Of a stretch of 64,000 bases of DNA, positions 17,843-27,574 are shown one piece after another. Source of the stretch: QHXW01 sp963752965 (GTDB lineage Bacteria; Acidobacteriota; Terriglobia; Bryobacterales; Bryobacteraceae). The position numbers and the translations under genes were made by a program. Within the stretch, counting starts at the first letter, position 1, and every line of letters begins with the position of its first letter. The notes beneath the pieces are model-generated. The model had not been told where the DNA came from and did not search any database. It saw only the letters and a program-made list of their open reading frames with translations. The stretch is taken from positions 140,489 to 204,488 of the forward strand of contig CAVWAJ010000019.1 of NCBI GenBank assembly GCA_963752965.1, in the 5' to 3' direction.

Positions 17843-18736
17843 TCACTTTTGAGCCACCACCAGCACTTCTCCGCAATAACGGCGCCAGGAGGGGAACCTT
17901 TTCAGGAGCCGGGAGTCCACCGCCTCCAGCAGTTCCATGATCGCACGTACCGTGCGTGACTGGAACCGGCCGCGAAAAAGCCGTTTCGCCATCGCGAACA
18001 GATTCATCGGGGTCACCTCAACGCGCGACAAGTGACGGCGCAGCAGATCGAGCTCGCGGTCGCCGAGGAGGATGTCTTCGCCCGCCTCCACCGGCTGCTG
18101 GCTGAGCCGCCAGCGAAAGCGGCGCATCCCGTTGAGGATCGGGTTGTTGCCGTACGTTTCCGCCAGAACTAGCATGCCGCCTGGCCGCAGGACACGGAGC
18201 AGCTCAGCCAGGGCGTTCGGGTATTTTAGGGTGTGGTGGAGGGCGGCGCTGGCATAAATCAGGTCGAACTCGGCGTCCCGGAAGCAACGGAGATCGGAGG
18301 CATCGCGGGCAAACCCGCGAACCAGGTGACTGACGCCGTTGGCGGCGGCGCGGCGCAATCCGATTTCGATCGCAACGGGGGAAAGGTCGAGCAACGCGAC
18401 GTGCGCGCCTTCGGTCGCCATGAGTACTCCCCACTCGCCGAGACCGCAACCATAGTCGAGTGCCGAACATTCCGCGAGGGGTTGCGCCAGAAGCAGGTTC
18501 AGAACGGCACCATACAGCCGGCGGCGCTCATAGAAAGCGCCGTTCGGATCGTTCAGGTCGCGCAGCATCGATTCCCGGTTCGTGCGCAAAGCCTCATCCG
18601 GCACCTGGCGGTGAACGGCATACGCGGCGTCGTAAAACTGCTGTTCCTGGTTCGAGGTGATGCTCAGAAGCGCTTCCTCCCTCTCAGTATGGCGTGCCAA
18701 CGCCCGGCGCGGTAACTGTTCCAGTGCGTCCGGCAT
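17843..18736 (-). CDS. Class I SAM-dependent methyltransferase
   Basis: A 297-residue methyltransferase of the Methyltransf_11 type. I placed the start at ATG 18736 (MPDALEQLPRR); the longer frame to 18871 would overlap the divergent sulfatase gene. Motif I is ALDYGCGLGEWGV, followed by the acidic residue that binds the SAM ribose (LLDLSP), and motif post-II FDLIYASAALHHT, then LRPGGMLVLAE. This ordering fits small-molecule or lipid/ubiquinone-type methylases. The C-terminal 80 residues, rich in R and L, have no recognised domain. Only 10 bases separate its start from that of the sulfatase gene, so the promoters must lie inside the opposite genes. Confidence 0.85.
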   Translation of the reverse strand: MPDALEQLPRRALARHTEREEALLSITSNQEQQFYDAAYAVHRQVPDEALRTNRESMLRDLNDPNGAFYERRRLYGAVLNLLLAQPLAECSALDYGCGLGEWGVLMATEGAHVALLDLSPVAIEIGLRRAAANGVSHLVRGFARDASDLRCFRDAEFDLIYASAALHHTLKYPNALAELLRVLRPGGMLVLAETYGNNPILNGMRRFRWRLSQQPVEAGEDILLGDRELDLLRRHLSRVEVTPMNLFAMAKRLFRGRFQSRTVRAIMELLEAVDSRLLKRFPSWRRYCGEVLVVAQK

Positions 18737-18746
18737 AATAGTTTGA

Positions 18747-20483
18747 GTGCCTTCCCGATTCCTTGCCGGCCCATGGGTGGCTTGCTCGGTTCTTATCTGC
18801 CTCGGTGCCACTACAGCCAAGGCCGATGATGCCAAGCCCCAGACTCCCGTTATTCTGATTTCGATTGACACGCTTCGCGCCGATCACTTAAGCGCTTACG
18901 GCTATCGTAAGATCCGTACTCCCAACATAGACGCCTTTGCGCAGCAGGGCACTCTTCTCACCGGCGCCGCCTGCCAGGTTCCACTGACGCTGCCATCGCA
19001 CACTTCGTTATTGACGTCCACGTATCCGTTTCAGAACCACATTGAAGAGAACGCGGAGCCGGTGCCGGCCGGGGCTGTGACACTGGCGTCGGTGTTGCGG
19101 TCGCGGGGGTACAAGACCGCCGCGTTCGTTGGCAGTGTGTTCCTGGAGAAGCAGTTCGGGCTTGGCCAGGGATTTGACCTTTACGACAGCCCTTTCAATT
19201 TCCAGGCCGGCTCTCGAATCTCCGGTTCGATGATCTTTGCCGGCGGGCCCCAGAACCCGTATTCGGTGCGTCAGAGCCGGGACGGAGCCTTGGTGGTGCG
19301 ATCGGCGCTCCAGTGGCTTGCGGCGAACCACGGACAGCCCGTCTTTGTCTTCCTGCATCTATTTGACGTGCACGAACCCTATAGCGTGCCCATTGACGTT
19401 GCCCGCAAGCGGGGAATCTCGCGATACGACGCGCAGGTGGAATATGTCGATCAAGTGCTGGGCCGGTTCCGGGAAAGGCTGGAGCAATCGGGATGGTGGG
19501 AGCGGTCACTGGTGGTGCTGCTATCGGATCATGGCGAGAGTCTGGGGGAGCACGGCGAATCGAGCCACGGGTACTTCATTTATCAGAGCACGCTGTGGGT
19601 GCCGCTCATCATTCATTGGCCCGTGGGCGCGCCTAATTATCCGGAGCGATCCACCCAGCCTGCCGGGTTGATTGATGTAGCACCCACTATTCTGGATTTC
19701 CTGCACGTGCCGGCGCCACCTTCCTTCGAAGGGCAAAGCCTGCTTTCCGGGATCAAGTCCGGAAGCGAGGCGGACGCGCATGCCGTTTACAGCGAGAGCG
19801 TCTACACCCGCGACGCGTTCGGCTGGGCCCCGCTTCGCTGCCTGCGCGCCGGACAGTACAAGTACATTTCCGCGCCGAAGCCGGAACTCTACAACTTGCG
19901 GCAGGATCCGGAAGAGCAAATCAACCTCGTCGGCAAGAAACCGGACGAAACAGCGGCGCTTCGCAGCAGGCTGGAGAAGCTGCTGGCGCGTTATACGCCG
20001 AAGCAACCGGCCACGCGCCAGGATGCGTCACCGGAAACGCGAGCGCTGCTCCAGTCCCTGGGATATCTTTCGGCCGGCCCTAAATCGAGTCTCGACAGCG
20101 CGGCGCCGGACCCGAAGGATCGCCTGCCCGAATACCACCTGTATGAGAGAGCGCTGACTCTCCTCTATGACCGGCACATGCAGGAAGCGATCGCCACCTT
20201 CCGCCAGATTCTGGCCCAGAACCCGCACAACATGCTGGCGCGGCGCGATCTGGGTGACTGTTACCTCGAAGTAAAAGACTACGCCAAAGCGTGCTCGACA
20301 CTACGAGAGGTAGTCGCTCAGGCGCCGGATGATTACATGGCGCAACTGGAGCTTGGAATGGCAGAGGAGCATCTGGGGTTGCTCCAGGAAGCTCGCGAAC
20401 ATGTGCAAGCTGCGTGCAATATGTTCCCCGCTTCGGCGCAGTGCCAGAAAGAGCTGGACGCGATCCGGCAGAAGATGAAGTGA
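18747..20483 (+). CDS. Sulfatase-like hydrolase with C-terminal TPR repeats
   Basis: A 578-residue exported protein of the alkaline phosphatase/sulfatase superfamily. A signal peptide ends at TTAKA. The metal-binding start ILISIDTLRADHL is intact, and the later LLSDHGESLGEHGE matches the family. The nucleophile region reads CQVPLTLPSHTSLLT: the Cys/Ser-x-Pro-x-Arg motif that makes formylglycine is missing and a Thr sits at the nucleophile position, as in phosphotransferase-like members such as LtaS/EptA. So arylsulfatase activity is doubtful; phospho-transfer or phosphodiester hydrolysis fits better. After about residue 450 come at least two to three TPR units (ALTLLYDRHMQEAIATFRQI). The start is GTG. 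Confidence 0.82.
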   Translation: MPSRFLAGPWVACSVLICLGATTAKADDAKPQTPVILISIDTLRADHLSAYGYRKIRTPNIDAFAQQGTLLTGAACQVPLTLPSHTSLLTSTYPFQNHIEENAEPVPAGAVTLASVLRSRGYKTAAFVGSVFLEKQFGLGQGFDLYDSPFNFQAGSRISGSMIFAGGPQNPYSVRQSRDGALVVRSALQWLAANHGQPVFVFLHLFDVHEPYSVPIDVARKRGISRYDAQVEYVDQVLGRFRERLEQSGWWERSLVVLLSDHGESLGEHGESSHGYFIYQSTLWVPLIIHWPVGAPNYPERSTQPAGLIDVAPTILDFLHVPAPPSFEGQSLLSGIKSGSEADAHAVYSESVYTRDAFGWAPLRCLRAGQYKYISAPKPELYNLRQDPEEQINLVGKKPDETAALRSRLEKLLARYTPKQPATRQDASPETRALLQSLGYLSAGPKSSLDSAAPDPKDRLPEYHLYERALTLLYDRHMQEAIATFRQILAQNPHNMLARRDLGDCYLEVKDYAKACSTLREVVAQAPDDYMAQLELGMAEEHLGLLQEAREHVQAACNMFPASAQCQKELDAIRQKMK

Positions 20484-20499
20484 CAGATCCTGTTGGCGA

Positions 20500-21489
20500 T
20501 CACACCGCGCGGCGGACGCCGGCGGAGGCGATCAGACGGTCTTCGAACTGGAAATCGGGCTTACGCCGCGGCTGACGCACGTACCAGCGATAGGTTTCGC
20601 CCAGGCCGGTGTCGAGGGCTGTCAAGCGCACTCCCAGGACGCGCTGTAGCTTGCTGACGTTCTCGGTGATGGGGGGGATGTCGAGATACTGGCCGAAGTA
20701 CATGGGATCGCCCATGGGGTTGCCACCAGCGGCCGCAATCCGCTCGCGCGGAACGCGCACCAGCTCCGCCTTCTTGCCGGCGGCGCGCGCCAGCTCGCGC
20801 ACGGCTTCCACCTGAGTGAGTGATTTCGGATTGGCCACGTTGAAGGCCTCACCCACTGCCTCGTCAACCTCCATCGACCGCACGAGCACGTTGACCAGAT
20901 CCTTCACGTGGATGAACTGCATCAGGCGCGTGCCATCGCCCGGGATGATGATGGGGCGGCCAGCGCGCACGCGGTCCCAGAAGAAGGCCTCGCGATAGAA
21001 CGGATTTTCCGGGCCATAGACGAACGGCGGGCGGAAAGTCACCACCGGAAAGCCAGTTTTGCGGTGCAGCCGGAGCAACGCACGCTCGGTCATAGCCTTG
21101 TTGCGGACGTACGAATCGGGATGATTGTCGGGCGCGAGCGGGTCGCCTTCGTAGTGGTTCAGACCGTCGCCATACGCCGCCACGCTCGACATGAAAACGT
21201 AGCGCTTGAGGTGGTCGCCCATGGCGTGGACGGTCGCCTCCACCTGCGCTGCCGTGGTGCCGCGTTCCCAGTCGTAGACGTTGTCGAAGACCACGTCGAA
21301 CCGCCGCTCGCCGATAGCGCGCCGAACGGTCGAGACATCGTTGCGGTCCGCCACCAGGTTCTCGACACGCTTCGAGAAGTTGTGCTTGTTGCGGCGGTGC
21401 AGAAGCGCGACAGAGTGGCCGGTCTTGACCAGCTCAGCAACGAGCCGCCGGCCGATAAACAGGGTTCCCCCGATGACCAGAACTTTCAT
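20500..21489 (-). CDS. NAD-dependent epimerase/dehydratase (extended SDR)
   Basis: A 329-residue extended short-chain dehydrogenase. The nucleotide-binding start is MKVLVIGGTLFIGRRL; the active site has S101-S102 and Y127-x3-K131 in SYVRNKAMTE, and substrate-side features VTFRPPFVYGPENP and FIHVKDLVNVL. These are typical of nucleotide-sugar epimerases/reductases acting on the 4-position of a hexose, but no specific substrate can be assigned. It is related in form to chloroplast-type CSP41/isoflavone-reductase-like SDRs too. The gene follows the inositol-phosphate synthase by 18 bases, so both are probably one transcript, and a role in inositol or sugar-phosphate metabolism is possible. Confidence 0.85.
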   Translation of the reverse strand: MKVLVIGGTLFIGRRLVAELVKTGHSVALLHRRNKHNFSKRVENLVADRNDVSTVRRAIGERRFDVVFDNVYDWERGTTAAQVEATVHAMGDHLKRYVFMSSVAAYGDGLNHYEGDPLAPDNHPDSYVRNKAMTERALLRLHRKTGFPVVTFRPPFVYGPENPFYREAFFWDRVRAGRPIIIPGDGTRLMQFIHVKDLVNVLVRSMEVDEAVGEAFNVANPKSLTQVEAVRELARAAGKKAELVRVPRERIAAAGGNPMGDPMYFGQYLDIPPITENVSKLQRVLGVRLTALDTGLGETYRWYVRQPRRKPDFQFEDRLIASAGVRRAV

Positions 21490-21507
21490 GAAGCGGGCGC
21501 GAGACTC

Positions 21508-22827
<1,320 letters not shown>

Positions 22828-22853
22828 GATGTCACTCTCCCAGGGGGAAAAAA

Positions 22854-22871
22854 GGTATTTGTTATAATACC
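22854..22871. promoter_or_regulatory. Palindromic operator candidate between ino1 and LytTR regulator
   Basis: The arms GGTATT and AATACC are perfect inverted repeats with six bases between, forming an 18-base palindrome. It covers the extended -10 box of the rightward gene and lies 27 bases upstream of the ino1 ATG. A dimeric regulator bound here would block the rightward promoter and could affect both genes. Confidence 0.45.
22860..22868 (+). promoter_or_regulatory. Extended -10 promoter of the LytTR regulator
   Basis: TGTTATAAT is a perfect extended -10 (TGnTATAAT). It ends 9 bases before the ATG at 22878, so the expected start site is within about three bases of the ATG and the mRNA would be leaderless. 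No good -35 is visible, in keeping with an extended -10 promoter. Confidence 0.5.
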
Positions 22872-22877
22872 AGTTTC

Positions 22878-23651
22878 ATGCGAGATCGTGCGACGGCTAC
22901 GCTATCCACGCTGATCGTAGACGACGAATCCCTCGCGTGCGAAGAGCTCGCCTACCTGCTCAAGGACTTTCCGGAAATTGAAGTCGCCGCCACCGGGCGT
23001 AACGGTTTGGAAGCGGTGGACCTGATCCAGAAACTCGAACCGGATCTGGTTTTTCTGGATGTGCAGATGCCCGGTCTGGACGGCATGGGCGTAGTCCGCC
23101 AATTGCGCGAGCGCGGCATTGACCTGCCGCATTTCATCTTCGTGACGGCCTACGACCACTACGCCATCGAGGCGTTTCGCGTGGAAGCGCTGGACTATCT
23201 GCTCAAGCCCGTGGACAAAGGCCGCCTGGCCGAGACCATCGAACGCGCCAAGCGCCTGGTGCAGGACCGGCAGCAGACGGCGGAAGTCGAACCCGCCCCG
23301 CGCCTCACGCCGCAGCGCACCAAGCTGATGGTGCGGTCGCAGAACCGCAACTTCATTGTGGACGCTCAGGAAGTGGTTTACGCCACGATCGATAGCGGTC
23401 TGATCACCATCGTGGCGACCCACTGCGAAGGCCAGTCCAACTACCGCACACTAGAGGACTTACAGGCGAATCTCGACCGCGATACGTTCTGGCGCGTGCA
23501 TCGGTCCTATCTGGTGAACATCAACCGCATCCGCGAAGTCGTGCCGTGGTTCAAATCCAGCTTCCAGCTCCGCATGGACGACAAGAAGAATACCGAAATT
23601 CCTGTGAGCCGTGTGCAAACCAAGCGCCTGCGGGAACTGCTGAAACTGTAA
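22878..23651 (+). CDS. LytTR-family response regulator
   Basis: A 257-residue regulator of the LytR/AgrA/AlgR type. The receiver (residues 8-130) has LIVDDESLACEEL for the acidic pocket, the phospho-acceptor D61 in VFLDVQMPGLDG, T/A in FVTAYDHYAIEAF and K in YLLKPVDKGRL. The LytTR DNA-binding domain covers about residues 155-257 (VRSQNRNFIVDAQE, FWRVHRSYLVNINRI, TEIPVSRVQTKRLRELL). It binds imperfect direct repeats, which I did not locate. It opens a same-strand cluster with two LiaF-like membrane proteins, a LytS-type kinase and a second, kinase-fused LytTR protein. It is likely the partner of the kinase at 24889. No ribosome binding site is visible, consistent with a leaderless mRNA. Confidence 0.92.
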   Translation: MRDRATATLSTLIVDDESLACEELAYLLKDFPEIEVAATGRNGLEAVDLIQKLEPDLVFLDVQMPGLDGMGVVRQLRERGIDLPHFIFVTAYDHYAIEAFRVEALDYLLKPVDKGRLAETIERAKRLVQDRQQTAEVEPAPRLTPQRTKLMVRSQNRNFIVDAQEVVYATIDSGLITIVATHCEGQSNYRTLEDLQANLDRDTFWRVHRSYLVNINRIREVVPWFKSSFQLRMDDKKNTEIPVSRVQTKRLRELLKL

Positions 23652-23764
23652 CGGAGTGCTCTGCCGAGGCCCGGCGTCACTCGCCGGTATCCGCGCGCCG
23701 TTTGCCGAATCTCGCGGGAATTCTAAATCCGCTGGCGCTAACATCCCAATTGGAGCGAGATTCC

Positions 23765-23971
23765 ATGACGACAGCGCATGATTCGAAGTCTTGCCACTCC
23801 GGCCCGGGAGTGACCGCGGTGGCTCTGGTGCTCATTGCCGCCGGTGTCCTGCTGCTACTGGATAATTTGGGTATCCTGTGGATCGACCACGTGTGGAACC
23901 TGTGGCCGCTGAGCCTGATCGCAGTGGGCGTGGCGGAATTGATTCACTGGCGAAAGCAGAACCAGGCGTAA
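23765..23971 (+). CDS. Small LiaF-TM-like membrane protein
   Basis: A 68-residue protein starting at ATG 23765 behind a GGAG; a longer in-frame reading to 23546 lies inside the regulator gene and is rejected. It has two membrane helices (about residues 14-34 and 40-58) in the pattern ALVLIAAGVLLLLDNLGIL and WNLWPLSLIAVGVAELI, the repeat unit of DUF5668/LiaF-like TM domains. The same unit occurs twice in the next gene, so this is a one-unit paralogue. LiaF-like proteins act as membrane partners or inhibitors of envelope-stress two-component systems in Firmicutes; a similar role here is an inference from context. Confidence 0.78.
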   Translation: MTTAHDSKSCHSGPGVTAVALVLIAAGVLLLLDNLGILWIDHVWNLWPLSLIAVGVAELIHWRKQNQA

Positions 23972-23992
23972 TGGCGAGAGGAAGGGTCCTCC

Positions 23993-24862
23993 ATGCCCGA
24001 TAACCACGACAACGAGAGCAGCCACGGTGATTACACCCGCGGCTACTACGACAAGTACGGGAAATGGGTGGAGTACCGCGACATCGGCAAGTCTGCGGCG
24101 TGCCGTAGGCCCATGGGACAGGGCATCATCTTCGCCGTTCTCATGATCGCCGCGGGTGTTTTTCTGTTCCTTGACAATATCGGGCTCTTTCATTTTCACG
24201 ACATCTGGCGGTTCTGGCCCGTGGCGCTGATCGCGATTGGAGTCGCGAAGCTGACGGACTGCCGCGGCTTAGGTGGCCGCGTCTGGTCGCTGATGCTGAT
24301 CGCGGTGGGCGTCAGCTTCCTGCTTGATAATCTCGGCATTTGGCACGCGAGTTGGAACCTGATCTGGCCGCTGGGGCTTGTCGGCTTCGGTCTTCTGCTA
24401 CTGGTGAATGCGCTCGATGGCCACAATTTTTCGGCGGATTTCGCTTCCCGGCCGGGTTCTGCGCCGTCTGGCGATAGCCCGCCGTCGAATCGAGCGCCAT
24501 CGAACACGTCGTCCGAAGACACTCTGCGCGAATGGGTCACCTTCGGCGGCTTAAAGCGAAAGCTGGACACACAGAATTTTCAGGGTGGCGAAGCGATCGC
24601 GGTTTTCGGCGGCATTGAGATTGACCTGCGCCGCGCGAGCGTCGCTCCCGGAACGAAGGACGTGGTGATTGACGCGAACTCTACGTTTGGCGGTATCGAA
24701 ATCCGCGTGCCCGACACCTGGCGCGTCATCACGCGCGGCATCGGCATCTTCGGCGGATATGAAGACAAGACCATTCCGCCCAGAGGGCAGGAGGGCGCCG
24801 ACGCGCCGAGACTGATCGTCAAGGGATACGCCCTGTTCGGCGGCGTGTCCATCGAGAACTAA
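23993..24862 (+). CDS. LiaF-like membrane protein
   Basis: A 289-residue protein with two LiaF-TM repeat units, four helices over about residues 44-140 (GIIFAVLMIAAGVFLFLDN, then WSLMLIAVGVSFLLDNLGI), a Ser/Pro linker (about 150-175) and a C-terminal beta-helical domain (about 180-289) built of repeated units ending in FGGIEI, FGGY or FGGVSI, as in the LiaF C-terminal/DUF2154 region. GAGAGGAAGG precedes the ATG; part of it (GAGGA) can pair with TCCTC next to the start, a small possible translational hairpin. It sits between the LytTR regulator and the LytS-like kinase, which suggests that it modulates them. The ligand is unknown. Confidence 0.82.
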   Translation: MPDNHDNESSHGDYTRGYYDKYGKWVEYRDIGKSAACRRPMGQGIIFAVLMIAAGVFLFLDNIGLFHFHDIWRFWPVALIAIGVAKLTDCRGLGGRVWSLMLIAVGVSFLLDNLGIWHASWNLIWPLGLVGFGLLLLVNALDGHNFSADFASRPGSAPSGDSPPSNRAPSNTSSEDTLREWVTFGGLKRKLDTQNFQGGEAIAVFGGIEIDLRRASVAPGTKDVVIDANSTFGGIEIRVPDTWRVITRGIGIFGGYEDKTIPPRGQEGADAPRLIVKGYALFGGVSIEN

Positions 24863-24888
24863 GCGGCCCGCGAAACCGAACCCGCGCC

Positions 24889-25926
24889 ATGCATCCCATT
24901 TTCGCAAGCCGGACCAACCTGATTCTCTACCTGGCGGCGTGGATCCCTTCAGGCGCCCTGCTGAGCTTCGTCATCAGCATGTCGGCACCCGTCAACTGGG
25001 CCGAGAGCGCCCTCGTCGCAGCGCCGTTCACGCTGGTTTTGGCGCTGGCCTGCCTCTCGCCCTGGTATTCCTGCCGGTACCTGCCATTGCGATCCACCCC
25101 CGTCTGGAAACTCCTGACCAACCATCTGCTGGCCTCCGTGGTTTTGAGCGGAGCGATTATGCTGGTTGCCCGCACCACGGCCGCGGCGCTCTCCGACCCC
25201 TTTCCGCACCTCGATCAGCGGTTTAATCCGGCCCTGCCGGTGCTGGGCGGCATGGTGGTGCTCATTTATCTGCTGGCGATCGCTCTGCATTATGCCCTGC
25301 TGGCCGTGCGCTCCTCGCGCGAGGCCGAGATTCTCGCCCGTGAATCCGAGCTGAAGGCCTTGAAGGCCCAGATCAACCCGCACTTTCTGTTCAACAGCCT
25401 GCACTCCATCAGCGCGCTCACCGCCATCGACGCCGGGCGCGCCCGCGATATGTGTATCCGGCTTTCCGACTTTCTGCGCAGCTCGCTCCGCCTCGGCGAG
25501 CGCACCACGATTCCCTTTCGCGAAGAGCTGGCGCTCGCCCGGAGTTATCTCGACGTCGAACAGGTCCGCTTCGGTGACCGCCTGCGCGTCGTCCAGGACA
25601 TCGACGAGGGATGCGCGGACATCGAGGTCCCACCCTTGTTGGTTCAGCCGCTGGTCGAAAATGCCATCAAACACGGCATCGCCACGATGGTGGAAGGCGG
25701 CGAGATCTCCATGCGCGGCCGCCGCTCGCAAGACCTGATGCGGTTCGTGATCGAGAACCCTTTCGATCCGGAAGCGCCTTCGTCGCGCCGGAACGGCATC
25801 GGGCTCGCCAATGTGCGCAATCGCCTGGCCGCGCGCTACGGCAACGCGGCGCGGCTCGAGATCGAAGCCGACGCCAACCGCTACCGCGTAATTCTGACGC
25901 TGCCGTGCGGGGTCACGGAGCGATAA
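24889..25926 (+). CDS. LytS/YpdA-like sensor histidine kinase
   Basis: A 345-residue membrane histidine kinase. Four hydrophobic helices over about residues 10-145 form the sensor/membrane part, with no large extracytoplasmic loop. The kinase core is the His_kinase (PF06580) type, with the phospho-acceptor H165 in QINPHFLFNSLHSIS, then VPPLLVQPLVENAIKHGI as the N box and GIGLANVRNRLAARYG as the G box of the ATPase domain. This class pairs with LytTR response regulators, and there are two in the cluster. The next gene, 12 bases later, is the fused Ser/Thr kinase-receiver-LytTR protein, so that is likely a direct partner. Confidence 0.93.
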   Translation: MHPIFASRTNLILYLAAWIPSGALLSFVISMSAPVNWAESALVAAPFTLVLALACLSPWYSCRYLPLRSTPVWKLLTNHLLASVVLSGAIMLVARTTAAALSDPFPHLDQRFNPALPVLGGMVVLIYLLAIALHYALLAVRSSREAEILARESELKALKAQINPHFLFNSLHSISALTAIDAGRARDMCIRLSDFLRSSLRLGERTTIPFREELALARSYLDVEQVRFGDRLRVVQDIDEGCADIEVPPLLVQPLVENAIKHGIATMVEGGEISMRGRRSQDLMRFVIENPFDPEAPSSRRNGIGLANVRNRLAARYGNAARLEIEADANRYRVILTLPCGVTER

Positions 25927-25938
25927 CATCAGAGAACC

Positions 25939-27573
25939 ATGGAACCGGCTCTAGGTATGGGCGAAAGCATCGGTCCCTATCGCATCCAGTCGCGCCTGGG
26001 CGAAGGCGGCATGGGCGAGGTGTACCTCGCCACGGACACGCGCCTGGACCGCAACGTGGCGCTGAAGATTCTGCCGCCCGCCCTGGCGCAGGATCACGAC
26101 CGCATGGAGCGTTTCGATCGCGAAGCCAAGTCTGCTTCCGCGCTGAATCATCCAAACGTCGCGCACATTTATGAGATCGGTGAAGCCCGCGGTATTCATT
26201 TCCTGGCCATGGAATTCATCGAAGGCGAACCTCTCGAGAGCCGCATCAACGGGAAACCGCTGGCCGTCCAAGAGATTTCGCAGATCGGAGCGCAGATCGC
26301 CGACGCACTCGACGCCGCGCACACCAAGGGCATCGTGCATCGCGATATCAAGCCGGCCAACATCATGATCACGCCGCGTGGCCACGTGAAGGTGCTGGAT
26401 TTCGGGCTGGCTAAGGTAGTGGACGGACCGCGTGCCCCGTCCCGCACGCAGCTAGAAACGCGTTACGTCTCGACCGCGGGGGCGCTGCTCGGCACCGTCG
26501 AATACATGAGCCCGGAGCAGGCGCTTGGACACGCGGTGGATCATCGCAGCGACATTTTCAGCCTCGGCGTCGTCCTCTATCAAATGGCTACAGGCCGTGT
26601 GCCTTTCGCTGGCTCAACTCCGTCGGAAACCATCGCGCGCATTCTCGAAGCGCAGCCCGAAGCCATGGCGCGTTTCAATTACGATCTTCCCGAAGCCCTG
26701 GAACGCATCGTTCGCAAGTGCCTGGAGAAGGACCGCGAGCGGCGTTATCAATCCGCGCGCGACGTGATGGTGGATTTGCAGGAACTGTCGCGCGAACACG
26801 AATCAGCGCCGTCTCCCCGCGTGTCGTCGAAGATCCGCGCCGTTATCGTGGACGACGAGGACTTGGCGCGCCAGCTTCTGCGCGAGTACCTGAAGGGCGA
26901 ACACGACATCGAGATTGTCGCCGAGTGCGCCAATGGCTTCGCGGCCGTGAAGGCTGTGAGCGAGCACAAGGCCGACCTGATGTTTCTCGACGTGCAAATG
27001 CCCAAGCTCGATGGTTTCGAGGTGCTGGAGCTCGTCGATCGCGAAGTCGCGGTCGTCTTCGTCACCGCCTTTGATCAGTACGCCATGAAGGCCTTCGACG
27101 CCGCGGCCGTAGATTACCTGCTGAAACCCTTCGGACCCGACCGCTTGCAAACAGCTTTGCAGCGCGTGCGGCGGCGTCTGGGTGAAAAGCAGCCCATGCC
27201 TGTGGCCGCCGACCTGAAGGCCGCTGCCCGCGCCCCGGACCAGTTCATCGAGCGAATCGTGGTCAAAGACGGCTCGCGCGTCCAGATCATTCCCGTCGCC
27301 AAACTGGACTACGCCGAAGCGCAGGACGACTACGTTTCGCTGCACAGCGAAAAGAAGAACTACCTGAAGCAGCAGACCATTTCCAGCCTCGAATCCGCGC
27401 TCGACCCCGCCCGCTTCGTGCGCGTCCACCGCTCGTTCATCGTGAACCTGGAAAGAATCGCCAAGATCGAACCCTACACCAAGGACACGCGCGTCGTCCT
27501 ACTGTCGGATGGTTCCCAAATCCCCGTCAGCCGCGCGGGGTATGCGAGGTTGAAGGAGTTGCTAGAGCGGTAG
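25939..27573 (+). CDS. Ser/Thr protein kinase fused to receiver and LytTR domains
   Basis: A 544-residue soluble fusion. Residues about 13-285 are a complete Hanks-type kinase: GEGGMGEVYL, K43 in VALKIL, catalytic HRDIKPAN with D136 and DFG with D154, then APE-like MSPEQALG. With no transmembrane or extracytoplasmic part, the kinase is cytoplasmic. From residue about 298 a standard receiver follows (AVIVDDEDLARQLL, D305-D306; phospho-acceptor D351 in MFLDVQMPKLDG; YLLKPFG), then from about 435 a LytTR domain (VRVHRSFIVNLERI, IPVSRAGYARLKELL). The frame is open throughout and codon use is uniform, so the join is real. It lies directly after the LytS-like kinase. Its LytTR half resembles the regulator at 22878, so it probably arose by duplication and fusion. 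Confidence 0.93.
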   Translation: MEPALGMGESIGPYRIQSRLGEGGMGEVYLATDTRLDRNVALKILPPALAQDHDRMERFDREAKSASALNHPNVAHIYEIGEARGIHFLAMEFIEGEPLESRINGKPLAVQEISQIGAQIADALDAAHTKGIVHRDIKPANIMITPRGHVKVLDFGLAKVVDGPRAPSRTQLETRYVSTAGALLGTVEYMSPEQALGHAVDHRSDIFSLGVVLYQMATGRVPFAGSTPSETIARILEAQPEAMARFNYDLPEALERIVRKCLEKDRERRYQSARDVMVDLQELSREHESAPSPRVSSKIRAVIVDDEDLARQLLREYLKGEHDIEIVAECANGFAAVKAVSEHKADLMFLDVQMPKLDGFEVLELVDREVAVVFVTAFDQYAMKAFDAAAVDYLLKPFGPDRLQTALQRVRRRLGEKQPMPVAADLKAAARAPDQFIERIVVKDGSRVQIIPVAKLDYAEAQDDYVSLHSEKKNYLKQQTISSLESALDPARFVRVHRSFIVNLERIAKIEPYTKDTRVVLLSDGSQIPVSRAGYARLKELLER

Positions 27574-27574
27574 G

